DNA of 64,000 nucleotides from Dehalococcoidia bacterium (GCA_030649945.1 JAUSFE010000003.1:62001-126000); one strand, 5' to 3'; shown: positions 37,700 to 47,037, counted from the first letter of the stretch. Translations and numbers: made by a program. Notes: generated from the sequence alone by a model not told the origin.

Positions 37700-38559
37700 C
37701 AGGGCGCCTCTTCCGGCGGCTCTTCCTGGGCGGCGTCTGTGGCCGCGGCAGGTGTGCCGGCGACAGCGGTCGCGGCTGGCTGCGCAGCGATAGGCGTCTC
37801 GGCGACAGCGGCCGCGGTTGGCTCAGCGGCAGGCGTCTCAGCAACAGCGGTCGCGGTTGGCTGCTCAGCGGCGGGCGTCGAGGCGGCCTCCTCGGCGCCT
37901 TCAGCCTCGGCGGCGCGCGGGGGCGCGTGCCTCTCCGCGATGATGTCTCCCTTGTAGATCCAGACCTTGACGCCGATGCGCCCCAGAGTGGTGCGGGCCT
38001 CCGAGGTGCCGTAGTCCACGTCTGCCCTGAGCGTGTGCAGGGGCACGCGGCCCTGGCGTTCCTTGTCCTTGCGTGACATGTCCGCGCCGCCCAGGCGGCC
38101 GCTGATCTTGATGCTGATGCCCTGGGCGCCACGCTGCATGGCCCGCTGGGCGGCCTGCTTGATGGCGCGGCGGTGGGACACGCGACGTTCGATCTGCTCC
38201 GTGACGGCGCGGGCGACGAGCGCGGCGTCCAGCTCCGGCAGGCGGATCTCGTTGATGTTCACGCGCACCTTGCGGCCGCTGACCTTCTCCAGGTTGCCGC
38301 GCAGTTCGTCCACCCGCTGCCCGCCGCGGCCGATGACGATGCCCGGTCGGGCGGTGTGAACGCTGACCGTGACCTGGTTGGCATTGCGTTCTATGTCCAC
38401 GCGGGAGATGCCGGCGTCCGGGAGCATTTTGGCGATGGCGCGGCGGATGCTGAGGTCCTCATGCAGCAGCTCCGTATAGTTCCTGTCGGCGTACCACTTG
38501 CTGTTCCAGTCGTAGATGTAGCCCAGGCGGAAGCCGTGAGGGTGTACCTTCTGGCCCAT
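37699..38559 (-). CDS. rpsC: 30S ribosomal protein S3 with C-terminal extension
   Basis: 286 residues against ~210-230 usually. Core: [20 protein letters not shown], the KH domain [40 protein letters not shown], and [16 protein letters not shown]. The last ~75 residues are an Ala/Thr/Pro/Glu run with an imprecise repeat around [14 protein letters not shown]. Confidence 0.96.
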   Translation of the reverse strand: MGQKVHPHGFRLGYIYDWNSKWYADRNYTELLHEDLSIRRAIAKMLPDAGISRVDIERNANQVTVSVHTARPGIVIGRGGQRVDELRGNLEKVSGRKVRVNINEIRLPELDAALVARAVTEQIERRVSHRRAIKQAAQRAMQRGAQGISIKISGRLGGADMSRKDKERQGRVPLHTLRADVDYGTSEARTTLGRIGVKVWIYKGDIIAERHAPPRAAEAEGAEEAASTPAAEQPTATAVAETPAAEPTAAAVAETPIAAQPAATAVAGTPAAATDAAQEEPPEEAP

Positions 38560-38561
38560 AA

Positions 38562-38900
38562 CTAACTTTCCTCTTCCACGAAGATCGTGAGGTTGCTCCG
38601 GCGGCGGTGGATGACATCCGCCCGGCCACGGGCGCGGGGGCGCGTGCGGCGCAGGTACTCGCCATCGCCGGCGAAGGCCTGGACAACACGCAGACGGCGG
38701 GCGTCCATGTCGTAGTTGTTCTCCGCGTTGGCCGCGGCCGAGCGCACCGCCTTGGCCACCAGGCGCGCGTGGGGCGTTTCCATGAAACGCAGTATCGCCA
38801 TCGCCTCATCCACGCGCTTGCCGCGCACCTCATCCAGGATGACGCGCAGCTTCTTGGGCGCTACCGGCGCATTGCTGGCGAAAGAACGGACGGCAACCAC
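38562..38900 (-). CDS. rplV: 50S ribosomal protein L22
   Basis: 112 residues: VAPKKLRVILDEVRGKRVDE, AVRSAAANAENNYDMDARRL, and the exit-tunnel loop RTRPRARGRADVIHRRRSNL. Confidence 0.96.
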   Translation of the reverse strand: MVAVRSFASNAPVAPKKLRVILDEVRGKRVDEAMAILRFMETPHARLVAKAVRSAAANAENNYDMDARRLRVVQAFAGDGEYLRRTRPRARGRADVIHRRRSNLTIFVEEES

Positions 38901-38903
38901 TGC

Positions 38904-39194
38904 TTACTTCTTCCTCACCTGGCTCACCTGGGCAGAGCGGCTGGTGTGGCCGCGGAAGGTGCGCGTGGGGGCGAACTCGCCCAGCTTGTGACCCACCATG
39001 TTCTCCGTCACGAAGATGGGCACATGGCGGCGCCCGTCATGGACGCCGATGGTCATGCCCAGCATCTCCGGCAGGATGGTGGAGCGGCGCGACCAGGTAC
39101 GGATCACGGCCTTCTGGCCGGACTGCTGAAGCTGCATCACCTTGGCGATGAGCTTCGTGTCCGCGTAGGGGCCCTTCTTCGTCGATCTTGACAT
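38904..39194 (-). CDS. rpsS: 30S ribosomal protein S19
   Basis: 96 residues: [58 protein letters not shown]. Normal length. Confidence 0.97.
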   Translation of the reverse strand: MSRSTKKGPYADTKLIAKVMQLQQSGQKAVIRTWSRRSTILPEMLGMTIGVHDGRRHVPIFVTENMVGHKLGEFAPTRTFRGHTSRSAQVSQVRKK

Positions 39195-39197
39195 CGC

Positions 39198-40028
39198 TTA
39201 GACCTCGTACCGGCGTCGCACAATGTACTTATTGGTGTCCTTGCGGCGGCGAGTGCGATAGCCCAGCGTGGGCTTGCCCCAGGGGGTCTTGGGCCCGGGC
39301 ATGCCGATGGGCGCGCGCCCTTCGCCGCCGCCGTGCGGGTGATCGCGCGGGTTCATGACACTGCCGCGCACAGTGGGCCGGCGGCCCATCAGGCGCGAGC
39401 GGCCGGCGCGTCCCAGCTTCACCTGGCTGTGCTCCGCGTTACCCACCTGGCCGATGGTGGCCATGCACTCCGCAAAGATGCGGCGCACCTCGCCGGAGGG
39501 CAGGCGCACGAGGGCGTAGTCCTCTTCCCGCGCCAGGAGCTGGGCGGCGGCGCCGGCGCCGCGCACCAGTTGCGCGCCTTTGCCCTTGTGCAGCTCCAGG
39601 TTGTGCACCATGGTGCCGGAAGGGATGCTCTTGAGCGGCAGTGCGTTGCCGGGCTTGATCTCCGCCTCCGGCCCGGCGGTCACCGTATCCCCAACCTGCA
39701 CGCCGGCAGGCCACAGGATGTACCGCTTTTCGCCGTCGGCGTAGTGGATGAGGGCGATGCGGCCCGAGCGGTTCGGGTCGTACTCTATGGTCGCGACCCT
39801 GCCCGGCACGCCGAACTTGTCGCGCTTGAAGTCGATGATGCGCAGCCGGCGCTTGGCGCCGCCGCCGCGGTGGCGCACGGTGATACGGCCCTGGTTGTTG
39901 CGACCGGCCCGCTTGTGAAGGGGCGCCAGCAGGGACTTCTCCGGCTTCTTGCGGGTGATCTCCGCGAAGCTGTGACCGCTGGCGCCGCGGCGGCCTGGAG
40001 ACGTTGGCTTGTACTGTTTGATCGGCAT
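39198..40028 (-). CDS. rplB: 50S ribosomal protein L2
   Basis: 276 residues: [60 protein letters not shown], and the peptidyl-transferase loop [18 protein letters not shown]. Normal length, no tail. Confidence 0.97.
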   Translation of the reverse strand: MPIKQYKPTSPGRRGASGHSFAEITRKKPEKSLLAPLHKRAGRNNQGRITVRHRGGGAKRRLRIIDFKRDKFGVPGRVATIEYDPNRSGRIALIHYADGEKRYILWPAGVQVGDTVTAGPEAEIKPGNALPLKSIPSGTMVHNLELHKGKGAQLVRGAGAAAQLLAREEDYALVRLPSGEVRRIFAECMATIGQVGNAEHSQVKLGRAGRSRLMGRRPTVRGSVMNPRDHPHGGGEGRAPIGMPGPKTPWGKPTLGYRTRRRKDTNKYIVRRRYEV

Positions 40029-40083
40029 TTTATGCGCCCTCGACCCCCGCGCAGCGGATGGCTTTAGCCTTCCCCCTCGCCGG

Positions 40084-40115
40084 GTTACTGGAAACCTGAA
40101 GGTTTCCGCTACAGG
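40084..40115. repeat. REP-like hairpin GGAAACC-TGAA-GGTTTCC
   Basis: A 7-bp stem (40090-40096 with 40101-40107) and TGAA loop in the unusual 99-base gap between rplW and rplB. Its centre CCTGAAGG and flanks (GTTACT..., ...GCTAC) are shared with the family A repeats near 51.9-60.6 kb, so it looks like a diverged relative. Confidence 0.6.
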
Positions 40116-40127
40116 TCATGTTCATCG

Positions 40128-40427
40128 CTATACGCCCTCGAAAAGCTCCAGCTTGTAGCCCTCTTGCAGGGTCACCACGGCCTTCTTCCACCCAGGACTG
40201 TGCTTGACACGGTTGCCCCGCACGCGGCGCGGCTTGCCCTTCATGTTCATCACGTTAACGGCCGCCACCTTGACCTCGAAACCCTTCTCCACGGCCTCCT
40301 TGATCTGCGTCTTATTGGCCTGGCGCTGGACCTCGAAGAGGTACTTGTGCTCGCCACCCAGGCGGGTGGCTTTCTCGGTAATCAGCGGCCGGACGAGCAC
40401 CTTGAGGGGGTGCAGTTCCTTGACCAT
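40128..40427 (-). CDS. rplW: 50S ribosomal protein L23
   Basis: 99 residues: LKVLVRPLITEKATRLGGEH, YLFEVQRQANKTQIKEAVEK, VNVMNMKGKPRRVRG. Exit-site protein where trigger factor docks. Confidence 0.96.
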   Translation of the reverse strand: MVKELHPLKVLVRPLITEKATRLGGEHKYLFEVQRQANKTQIKEAVEKGFEVKVAAVNVMNMKGKPRRVRGNRVKHSPGWKKAVVTLQEGYKLELFEGV

Positions 40428-40430
40428 CTG

Positions 40431-41690
40431 CTACCCCTTTCCCCCGCCGCTCGGCGGTGTGCGCCGGCGTGGCCCCGGCTTCGGGGCCCTTTCAGGCTGC
40501 GCGGCCGCCCGCGCCCGGGCCGGGCGCTGCGGCTGCTGTTTCGCCATCGCAGTGCGGGCTGCGGGCGCCTTCTTGGCGGCAGGCGGGGCCTTCGCGGCGG
40601 GCGCCTTCGCGGCGGCGGCAGGCGCCTTCGCGGCGGGCGCCTTCGTCCCGGCAGGCGGAGCCTTGGCAGCGGGCGCCTTCGCGGCGGAGGGCGCTTTTGC
40701 GGCCCGAGCGGGAGCGCTCCGGGGCGCCTTGACAGCGGTCTTGGCGGGCGCGGGGGCAGCCTCAGCGGCGGCGGCTGGCGCCTTTGCGGCCCGAGCGTGC
40801 CTCGCGGGCGCCTTCGCGGCGGCTTTGGCGGACGCGGGGCCGGCCTCAACGGCCCGGGCGGGGGCGGTCCGGGGCGCCTTGACAGCGGCTTTGGCGGGCG
40901 CAGGGGCGGCCTCAACGGCGGCAGCGGGCTTCGCGGCCCGAGCGCGCCTCGCGGGCGTCTTCGCGGCGGCTTTGGCGGGCGCGGGGGCAGGCTCGACGGC
41001 GGCAGCGGCGGGCTTGGCAGCCCGGGCGCGCCTTGCGGGCGCCTTCTCGGCGACGAGGGCGGCCGCGCGGCGGCCCCATAGCTGCTCGGCCACGCGCACC
41101 GCTTCTTCCGTCATCAGCAGGCAGTTATGGTTCAACATATCGACGACGTTCAGGTAAGCGGCCGGCAGCACTTTGGTCTTCTCCAGGTTGCGGGCGCTGG
41201 CCAGCACGGTCCGGTCCGGCCGGCCGGTGACGATGAGCGCCGAGCGCTGGATCCCCACGTTACGCAGGACCCGGACGATCTCCCGGGTCTTAGGGGCCTC
41301 TAAGGCGAACTGGTCGAGGACCACGAGCTGGCCGTCGGCCAGTTTGCCTGAGAGAGCGGAGCGGATGGCCAGCCGCCGCATCTTCTTCGGCAGCGCCTGG
41401 CTGTAGTCGCGCAGACGCGGGCCGAAGGCGACGCCGCCGCCCACGCGGTGGGGCGCGCGGTTGCTGCCCTGGCGGGAGCGGCCGGTGTACTTCTGCGCGC
41501 GGATCTTGCGGGTGCTGCCCTGGACCTCGCCGCGGGTCTTGGTCTGGGCGGTGCCCCAGCGCTGGTTGGCGCGCTGGGCGACGAACGCCTGGTGGAGGAC
41601 GGCCTGGTTCGGCTGGATGCCGAAGACGCTGTCATCCACTTCCAGGGTGCGCACCTGCCGGCCTTCGGCGTTGTGGACGGGGAGCTTCAT
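40431..41690 (-). CDS. rplD: 50S ribosomal protein L4 with ~200-residue basic tail
   Basis: 419 residues from the ATG at 41690; L4 is normally ~205. Core: KLPVHNAEGRQVRTLEVDDS, GSTRKIRAQKYTGRSRQGSN, GGGVAFGPRLRDYSQALPKK, and TGRPDRTVLASARNLEKTKV. After about residue 215 the sequence becomes Ala/Lys/Pro/Arg repeats (KAPAR, AKAPA, APAPAKAA) with almost no acidic residues, like histone H1 or AlgP-type tails. The frame upstream of 41690 is a shadow of rplC. Overlaps rplC by four bases. Confidence 0.95.
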   Translation of the reverse strand: MKLPVHNAEGRQVRTLEVDDSVFGIQPNQAVLHQAFVAQRANQRWGTAQTKTRGEVQGSTRKIRAQKYTGRSRQGSNRAPHRVGGGVAFGPRLRDYSQALPKKMRRLAIRSALSGKLADGQLVVLDQFALEAPKTREIVRVLRNVGIQRSALIVTGRPDRTVLASARNLEKTKVLPAAYLNVVDMLNHNCLLMTEEAVRVAEQLWGRRAAALVAEKAPARRARAAKPAAAAVEPAPAPAKAAAKTPARRARAAKPAAAVEAAPAPAKAAVKAPRTAPARAVEAGPASAKAAAKAPARHARAAKAPAAAAEAAPAPAKTAVKAPRSAPARAAKAPSAAKAPAAKAPPAGTKAPAAKAPAAAAKAPAAKAPPAAKKAPAARTAMAKQQPQRPARARAAAQPERAPKPGPRRRTPPSGGGKG

Positions 41691-42322
41691 TTCCCGGCCT
41701 TCCCCCGCGACGAGCGCCGCACCTTGACGAGGATGCCTTCGCCGCCCGGGACCGCGCCGCGCACCATGAGGACGCCCTTCGCCGGGTCTGAGCGCACGAC
41801 CTTCAAGTTCTTCACGGTAGCCTGCCTGGTGCCCATGTGGCCGGCCATCTTCATCCCCTTGATCACCTTGCCCGGGCTGGTGCCGGCGCCGATGGACCCC
41901 GCCGCGCGCGCCCGGTCCGACTGGCCGTGGGTCTTGGGGCCGCCGTGGAACCCGTGGCGTTTCATGACGCCCGCAAAGCCGCGGCCCTTGGTGGCGCCGG
42001 AGACGTCTACCAGGTCCCCGGGCGCGAAGATCTCGCAGCCCACCTTCTGGCCTACTTCCCACTTGCCGATGTCGTCCACGCGCAGCTCGCGCAGGTACTG
42101 GAACTGGCCCAGGCCCTTCAGGTGCCCCTTGAGCGGGGAGTTGACGCGCTTGCGGGCGCCGAAGCCCACCTGCACGGCGTCGTAGCCGTCGGCGTCCTTC
42201 GTCTTAACCTGAAGGACGACGGAGGGCGGCATCTCGATGACGGTGACGGGCACGGAGGTGCCGTCCGCCTCGAAGAGCTGGGTCATGCCCAGCTTGCGTC
42301 CGAGGATGCCTTCGATGCTCAC
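41687..42322 (-). CDS. rplC: 50S ribosomal protein L3
   Basis: 211 residues: EGILGRKLGMTQLFEADGTS, DVSGATKGRGFAGVMKRHGF, GPKTHGQSDRARAAGSIGAG, MAGHMGTRQATVKNLKVV. Its ATG overlaps the HEPN gene stop (ATGA), so translation of L3 is coupled to the toxin gene. Confidence 0.97.
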   Translation of the reverse strand: MSIEGILGRKLGMTQLFEADGTSVPVTVIEMPPSVVLQVKTKDADGYDAVQVGFGARKRVNSPLKGHLKGLGQFQYLRELRVDDIGKWEVGQKVGCEIFAPGDLVDVSGATKGRGFAGVMKRHGFHGGPKTHGQSDRARAAGSIGAGTSPGKVIKGMKMAGHMGTRQATVKNLKVVRSDPAKGVLMVRGAVPGGEGILVKVRRSSRGKAGK

Positions 42323-42720
42323 GTCGCTTCTCCAACGAGCATCTTGATCCGTCCCACGAAGCGCTCTGCCCGATCCACCAGGTCTGCCGAATCACGGGGG
42401 TCGACCTCTGCGAAGGCCTCGTACGTACTCTCCAGCCTGATCTCGAATGCCTTGGTCAGGTCCTTCGAGTATTCCCTCTCGACGGCCCCCTTACTCACCA
42501 GTTGCTGGCCGAACTGTGAACGAAGGCCCTTGTGAGTGCGCGGGGCGGCGAAGCCGGAGGCCGCGAGGGCAGCGTGCGCAGCGTGGAACATTGCGTAGTA
42601 TGCCCTGTCAGCGGCCGAACTCATGTGGCCGCGCTCGCGCAGAAGCCTGGCGTCGCTCAGCATCTGATCAGCCATTTCCAACCGCCGCCTTACGTATTCC
42701 CTCGAAGGTCCCGTCGTCAT
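42319..42720 (-). CDS. HEPN-domain protein, putative toxin of a HEPN/MNT pair
   Basis: 133 residues, a four-helix HEPN domain. The RNase-type motif R-x6-H is intact: Arg39 and His46 in AADRAYYAMFHAAHAAL. In HEPN/MNT systems the HEPN protein is an RNase or ribosome-affecting toxin and the MNT partner inactivates it by adding AMP. It overlaps the MNT gene by 53 bases and rplC by four. Base composition looks less GC-rich than the ribosomal genes around it, consistent with transfer. Confidence 0.85.
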   Translation of the reverse strand: MTTGPSREYVRRRLEMADQMLSDARLLRERGHMSSAADRAYYAMFHAAHAALAASGFAAPRTHKGLRSQFGQQLVSKGAVEREYSKDLTKAFEIRLESTYEAFAEVDPRDSADLVDRAERFVGRIKMLVGEAT

Positions 42721-43069
42721 GGAGGACCTCGCCTTCCCTCAGCACCGCGTTGGCGATGGGAAAGCCGCCGGCGATCAAGCGCTGGAGCCTTTCCGGTGTC
42801 ATTGCGGTGGCGATAACGAAAGTGCGGAACTCGTTCTCGAAATCAATGGACTCGCTGATGTCGACCATGTCGTCCCGGCTGGGCGTACCGTTCACCCGCA
42901 GGACGAGCACATCTACATCGCTGTTCTCAGTGGCCGTGCCACGGGCGACGGATCCGTAAAGTACGACGGCGTGAACTACATCGGGAAAGCGCTGCAGGAC
43001 GCGCTGTGCGAACTCGCGCGCCGCGCCTTCGTACAGTTGCTGCAGTTCAGGTTCGGTCCGCGTCGTCAT
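42668..43069 (-). CDS. MNT-type nucleotidyltransferase, putative antitoxin
   Basis: 133 residues. Minimal nucleotidyltransferase with GS-x10-Dx[21 protein letters not shown], with Gly39-Ser40, Asp51 and Asp53. Known MNT antitoxins AMPylate the paired HEPN protein. The ATG overlaps the rpsJ stop (ATGA), so the pair is translated in line with S10. With its HEPN partner it separates rpsJ from rplC, which are normally adjacent. Confidence 0.88.
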   Translation of the reverse strand: MTTRTEPELQQLYEGAAREFAQRVLQRFPDVVHAVVLYGSVARGTATENSDVDVLVLRVNGTPSRDDMVDISESIDFENEFRTFVIATAMTPERLQRLIAGGFPIANAVLREGEVLHDDGTFEGIRKAAVGNG

Positions 43070-43374
43070 AGCTTGATCTCAATGTCCACGCCCGAGGGCA
43101 ACTGCAGGCGCATGAGGGCGTCAACGGTCTTGGACGTGGGCTCCAGGATATCGATCAGGCGCTTATGGGTGCGGATTTCGAACTGCTCTTGCGAGTCCTT
43201 ATCGATGTGCGGCGAGCGGATGACGCAGAACTTCTCGATGGTTGTGGGCAGGGGGATGGGCCCGGCCACGGCGGCGCCCGTGCGCTCGGCAGCCTCGACG
43301 ATGAGGACGGCGGACTGGTCCAGGATGCGGTGGTCGAAGGCTTTGAGGCGGATGCGGATCTTCTGGCGGGCCAT
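43066..43374 (-). CDS. rpsJ: 30S ribosomal protein S10
   Basis: 102 residues: [57 protein letters not shown]. Also NusE in antitermination. It directly follows fusA with three bases between; tuf, usually found here, is missing. Confidence 0.97.
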   Translation of the reverse strand: MARQKIRIRLKAFDHRILDQSAVLIVEAAERTGAAVAGPIPLPTTIEKFCVIRSPHIDKDSQEQFEIRTHKRLIDILEPTSKTVDALMRLQLPSGVDIEIKL

Positions 43375-43377
43375 GGC

Positions 43378-45462
43378 TTATCTCCGGACTGCCCCTTGCA
43401 TGCGGCCGGCCACCTGATCTGCGATGGCGGCGGGGACTTCATGGTAGTGATCGAACTCCATGGTGTAGCTGGCTCGCCCCTGCGTGATGGAGCGCAGGAC
43501 CGTGGCGTAACCGAACGTCTCCGCCAGCGGGATGTGCGCCGCGACGACGCGCAGGTGGCCGCGGTGGTCCACATCGGTCACCTGGCCGCGACGCGAGCTG
43601 ATGTCGCTGAGGACGTCGCCGAAGAACTCATCGGGAGTGGCGACTTCCACGCGCATCACGGGCTCCACAAGCACGGGCTTCGCGCGCTTCATCGCTTCCT
43701 GGATGCCGAACGAGCCCGCCATTTTGAAGGCGATCTCCGAGGAGTCCACGGGGTGATACTGGCCGTCCACGAGGGCCACCTTGACGTCGATGACGGGATA
43801 GCCGGCCAGGACGCCGGTCTCCAGCGCCTCCTTCACTCCCTGCTCCACGGCTGAGATGTACTCCCTGGGGATGGCGCCGCCGATGATCTTGTTCTCGAAC
43901 TGGAAGCCGGACGCGCGGGGCAGCGGCTCGGCCTCCAGCCAGACGACGCCGAACTGGCCACGGCCGCCGGTCTGGCGGACGAAGCGGCCCTCGGCGCGCG
44001 AGGGCTGCGTGATGGTCTCCTTGTACGCCACCTCCGGCCGGCCCACATGCGCCTGGACGCCGAACTCGCGCATCATGCGGTCGACGATGATCTCCAGGTG
44101 CAGCTCGCCCATGCCGGAGATGATGGTCTGGCCGGTCTCCTTGTCGTAGCGGGCCTTGAACGTCGGGTCCTCTTCGACCAGACGCGTCAGGGCATCGCCC
44201 ATCTTCTCCTGGTCCTCCTTGGTCTTGGGCTCGATGGAGACGGCGATCACGGGCTCCGGGAACTTGATCGCCTCCAGCAGGACGGCGTGGGCCTCATCGC
44301 AGAGGGAGTCGCCGGTGAACGTGTGCTTCAAGCCCACGGTCGCGGCGATCTGTCCGGTGCCGATGCTCTCCAGGTCCTCGCGCCGGTTCGCGTGCATGCG
44401 CAGGATGCGGCCCATGCGCTCGCGCTGGCCGCGGGTGCTGTTGTAGGCGTTGGCGCCCTGTTTCAGGACGCCCGAGTAGACCCGGAAGTAGACCAGCCGG
44501 CCCACGTAGGGGTCCGCGACGACCTTGAAGGCGAGCGCGGAGAACGGCTGGTCCTCGCGCGGCTCCCGCGTGACGACCTCGCCGGTCTTGGGGTTGACGC
44601 CGCTGACGGCGGGGACCTCGAAGGGCGAGGGCAGGTAGTCTATGACGGCGTCCAGCAGCGGCTGCACACCCTTGTTCTTCAGGGCGCTGCCGCAGAGGAT
44701 GGGGTTCACGAGGCCGGCGATGGTGGCGCGGCGGATGGCCTTCTTCAGCTCCAGCGGCGTCACCGGGTGGTGCTCCACGTAGCTGATGAGCATCTGGTCA
44801 TCCACCTCGGCGATGCCTTCCAGGAGCTGGTCGCGGCGCTGCTTGGCCTCTTCGCGAAACGCCTCCGGGATGGGGCTCACCGTAACTTCGTTCTCGCCCT
44901 CGGGGAAGGTGATGGCGACCTCCCCGACGAGGTCAATGACGCCCTGGAAGGCGTCCTCCTGGCCCATGGGGATCTGGACGGGCAGGGGGCGCGCGTTCAG
45001 ACGTTCGCGGATCATGCCGACGGCGTGCCAGAAGTCGGCGCCCACGCGGTCCATCTTGTTGATGAAACCGATGCGCGGGATGTGGTAGCGGTCTGCCTGG
45101 CGCCAGACGGTCTCCGACTGGCTCTGCACGCCGGCGACGGCGTCAAACACAACAACGCCTCCGTCTAGAACACGGAGGCTGCGCTCTACTTCAACGGTGA
45201 AGTCTACGTGGCCGGGGGTGTCTACGATGTTGACCTGGTAGTCCTGCCAGCGGGTGGTGGTAGCGGCGGCGGTGATGGTGATGCCGCGCTCCCGCTCCTG
45301 GGCCATCCAGTCCATGACGGCAGTGCCGGCGTCCACCTCACCGATCTTGTAGGTGATCCCCGTGCAGAAGAGGATGCGCTCGGTGACGGTGGTCTTGCCG
45401 GCATCTATATGGGCAATGATCCCTATATTGCGTACCCTTTCGCTGGGCACAGGACTACTCAT
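43378..45462 (-). CDS. fusA: Elongation factor G
   Basis: Translocation GTPase, 694 residues. G1 AHIDAGKTT at residues 17-25, then [15 protein letters not shown], the [17 protein letters not shown] switch [12 protein letters not shown], and domains II-V ending [19 protein letters not shown]. The ATG at 45462 ([20 protein letters not shown]) is chosen because the preceding in-frame residues are not EF-G-like. A 62-base gap separates it from rpsG. Confidence 0.97.
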   Translation of the reverse strand: MSSPVPSERVRNIGIIAHIDAGKTTVTERILFCTGITYKIGEVDAGTAVMDWMAQERERGITITAAATTTRWQDYQVNIVDTPGHVDFTVEVERSLRVLDGGVVVFDAVAGVQSQSETVWRQADRYHIPRIGFINKMDRVGADFWHAVGMIRERLNARPLPVQIPMGQEDAFQGVIDLVGEVAITFPEGENEVTVSPIPEAFREEAKQRRDQLLEGIAEVDDQMLISYVEHHPVTPLELKKAIRRATIAGLVNPILCGSALKNKGVQPLLDAVIDYLPSPFEVPAVSGVNPKTGEVVTREPREDQPFSALAFKVVADPYVGRLVYFRVYSGVLKQGANAYNSTRGQRERMGRILRMHANRREDLESIGTGQIAATVGLKHTFTGDSLCDEAHAVLLEAIKFPEPVIAVSIEPKTKEDQEKMGDALTRLVEEDPTFKARYDKETGQTIISGMGELHLEIIVDRMMREFGVQAHVGRPEVAYKETITQPSRAEGRFVRQTGGRGQFGVVWLEAEPLPRASGFQFENKIIGGAIPREYISAVEQGVKEALETGVLAGYPVIDVKVALVDGQYHPVDSSEIAFKMAGSFGIQEAMKRAKPVLVEPVMRVEVATPDEFFGDVLSDISSRRGQVTDVDHRGHLRVVAAHIPLAETFGYATVLRSITQGRASYTMEFDHYHEVPAAIADQVAGRMQGAVRR

Positions 45463-45524
45463 CTCACTCACACCCAATTTCCGGAAACCCGGCCTGTTAG
45501 TCCATGGCGGTGACGGGAGTGCCG

Positions 45525-45995
45525 CTACCACCGGTAGTGCACGAAGGCCTTGTTCGCCTCCGCCATACGGTGCGTGTCGTCGCGCTTCTTGATGGCCGCC
45601 CCCTGCTCGCGGTAGGCGTCGATGATCTCGGCGGCCAGGCGTTCCGCCATGGGCCGGCCGGCGCGAGCGCGCGCGGCGCCCAGGAGCCAGCGCATGGCCA
45701 GGGAGGTCTGGCGGGCGGGGCGCACCTCCAGAGGGATCTGGTAGGTGGCGCCGCCCACGCGGCGGGGCCGCACCTCAAGCACGGGCATGACGTTACGCAT
45801 GGCCTGCTCGAAGACCTGGCGCGCGTCCTCCTTCGTGCGCTGGCTCACCTGGTCCAGCGCAAGGTAGACGATGCGCTCAGCAACGCTCTTTTTGCCGTTC
45901 TTCATCACCTTATTGATCATCGTCTGCACCCAGACGCTGCTGTACTTTGCGTCGGGCAGCGTGCGATGGCGAACAACCTTACCACGTCGCGGCAC
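45525..45995 (-). CDS. rpsG: 30S ribosomal protein S7
   Basis: 156 residues: [60 protein letters not shown], and the C-terminal [16 protein letters not shown]. Confidence 0.97.
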   Translation of the reverse strand: MPRRGKVVRHRTLPDAKYSSVWVQTMINKVMKNGKKSVAERIVYLALDQVSQRTKEDARQVFEQAMRNVMPVLEVRPRRVGGATYQIPLEVRPARQTSLAMRWLLGAARARAGRPMAERLAAEIIDAYREQGAAIKKRDDTHRMAEANKAFVHYRW

Positions 45996-46013
45996 TGAAA
46001 GCCTCCGGCGGAC

Positions 46014-46436
46014 TTACCGCGGCCCTTCGGCCTTACGAGTCCCGTACTTGCTACGCTGCTGCTGTCGACCCTGGACCCCCGTGGCATCGAGAGCGCCGCG
46101 CACGATGTGGTAGCGCACTCCCGGCAGGTCCTTGACGCGGCCGCCCCTGATGAGGACGACCGAGTGCTCCTGCAGCGTGTGACCCTCGCCTGGTATGTAA
46201 GCGGTTACCTCAATGCCGTTGGTAAGGCGGACACGGGCCACCTTACGCAGGGCCGAATTCGGCTTCCTGGGCGTGACCGTGCGCACGTTGGTGCAGACGC
46301 CGCGCTTCTGGGGGCTGCCTTGGTCCCGCAGAATGCGGTTCGTAAGGGCGTTGAAATGGAAACGCAGGGCCGGCGCCTTCGTCTTCTTGACGAAGGGCTT
46401 CCGTCCACGCCTCACCAGTTGGTTGATGGTTGGCAC
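46014..46436 (-). CDS. rpsL: 30S ribosomal protein S12
   Basis: 140 residues, GTG start (GTGCCAACC). [20 protein letters not shown], the decoding loop [20 protein letters not shown], and a conserved loop [15 protein letters not shown]. The residue for streptomycin sensitivity (Lys in PRKPNSA) is unchanged. First gene of the supercluster. Confidence 0.97.
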   Translation of the reverse strand: MPTINQLVRRGRKPFVKKTKAPALRFHFNALTNRILRDQGSPQKRGVCTNVRTVTPRKPNSALRKVARVRLTNGIEVTAYIPGEGHTLQEHSVVLIRGGRVKDLPGVRYHIVRGALDATGVQGRQQQRSKYGTRKAEGPR

Positions 46437-46471
46437 CTACGTTTCCTTCTTCCCTGATTACTGTCTGCACA

Positions 46472-46503
46472 GGCCAAACAACAAGCCGAAAGCGCCTTTG
46501 GCC
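46472..46503 (-). promoter_or_regulatory. Hairpin in the rpsL leader
   Basis: GGCCAAA (46472-46478) is complementary to TTTGGCC (46497-46503) across 18 bases, within the ~170-base untranslated leader of the ribosomal operon. Ribosomal leaders often carry autoregulatory sites, but no specific class is recognised. Confidence 0.4.
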
Positions 46504-46612
46504 GGGCTGCGGCGCGCGACTCCTACCTGAGCCACGGGCGCCGGCTCCCCCGGCCAAGGCTTCCGACCGCTCAATCTGGCGCCGGAACCAAGAGCCCGGA
46601 CACCAAAGGGTA

Positions 46613-46641
46613 AGGATAGCAACGGGGCGCTTCGATGTCAA
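46613..46641 (-). promoter_or_regulatory. Main promoter of the ribosomal supercluster
   Basis: On the minus strand TTGACA (46641-46636), 17-base spacer, TATCCT (46618-46613). It is the best promoter match in the area and lies about 180 bases ahead of rpsL with no gene between. Confidence 0.75.
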
Positions 46642-46688
46642 CCGAATTGCCTATCGGTCGCAGATCTCAGAACAGTTAGCGGACAGAA

Positions 46689-46913
46689 TCACAGACCTGC
46701 TACACCGAATTGCGCGCGGCTCCGGCAGTGGTGCCTGGCGCCCGTCGCAGGCGTCCCGGCGTGGGTAAGCTCAACTTCGCCTTCGGCCACCTCGCCCAGA
46801 AACGGCTTGCGGCCGCCGGTGCAGACCGTTACGAAGTACCAGGCGGCCGAGGCGTAATCCCAGCCCGGCAGTCTCGTCGACTGGATACGGAAGCGCCTCT
46901 TGAATAGCGTCAT
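46689..46913 (-). pseudogene. Truncated REP-associated tyrosine transposase (RAYT)
   Basis: From the ATG at 46913 it reads MTLFKRRFRIQSTRLPGWDY then ASAAWYFVTVCTGGRKPFLG, the N-terminus of RAYT/IS200-like Y1 transposases (R.pg.dY...g.YFVTic...r...fG). After about 50 residues similarity stops and a stop codon follows, so the HxH motif and catalytic Tyr are gone. REP copies of family D lie just upstream at 46939-47010. Confidence 0.7.
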
Positions 46914-46918
46914 AGCGT

Positions 46919-47027
46919 CATGCCGTTGCCCCGCCCCCGGTTGGAGACGGCCCGGCGGGCACGTCTCTACATTTCCCGGCGCCCGTTGGAGACGGCCCGG
47001 CGGGCGCGTCATGCCGTTGCCCGCCCC
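46919..47027. repeat. Two family D REP copies inside a direct duplication
   Basis: GTTGGAGACGGCCCGGCGGG occurs at about 46939 and 46984; the first copy ends ACGTCTCTAC (46961-46970) as a full hairpin. CATGCCGTTGCCC begins near 46918 and again near 47009, so a segment of about 90 bases has duplicated. Confidence 0.7.
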
Positions 47028-47037
47028 TTCCGTACCG

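Noticed and set aside
41691-42062. Longer L4 reading frame upstream of 41690
   Set aside because: It is the shadow of rplC in another frame; the conserved L4 start is MKLPVHNAEG.
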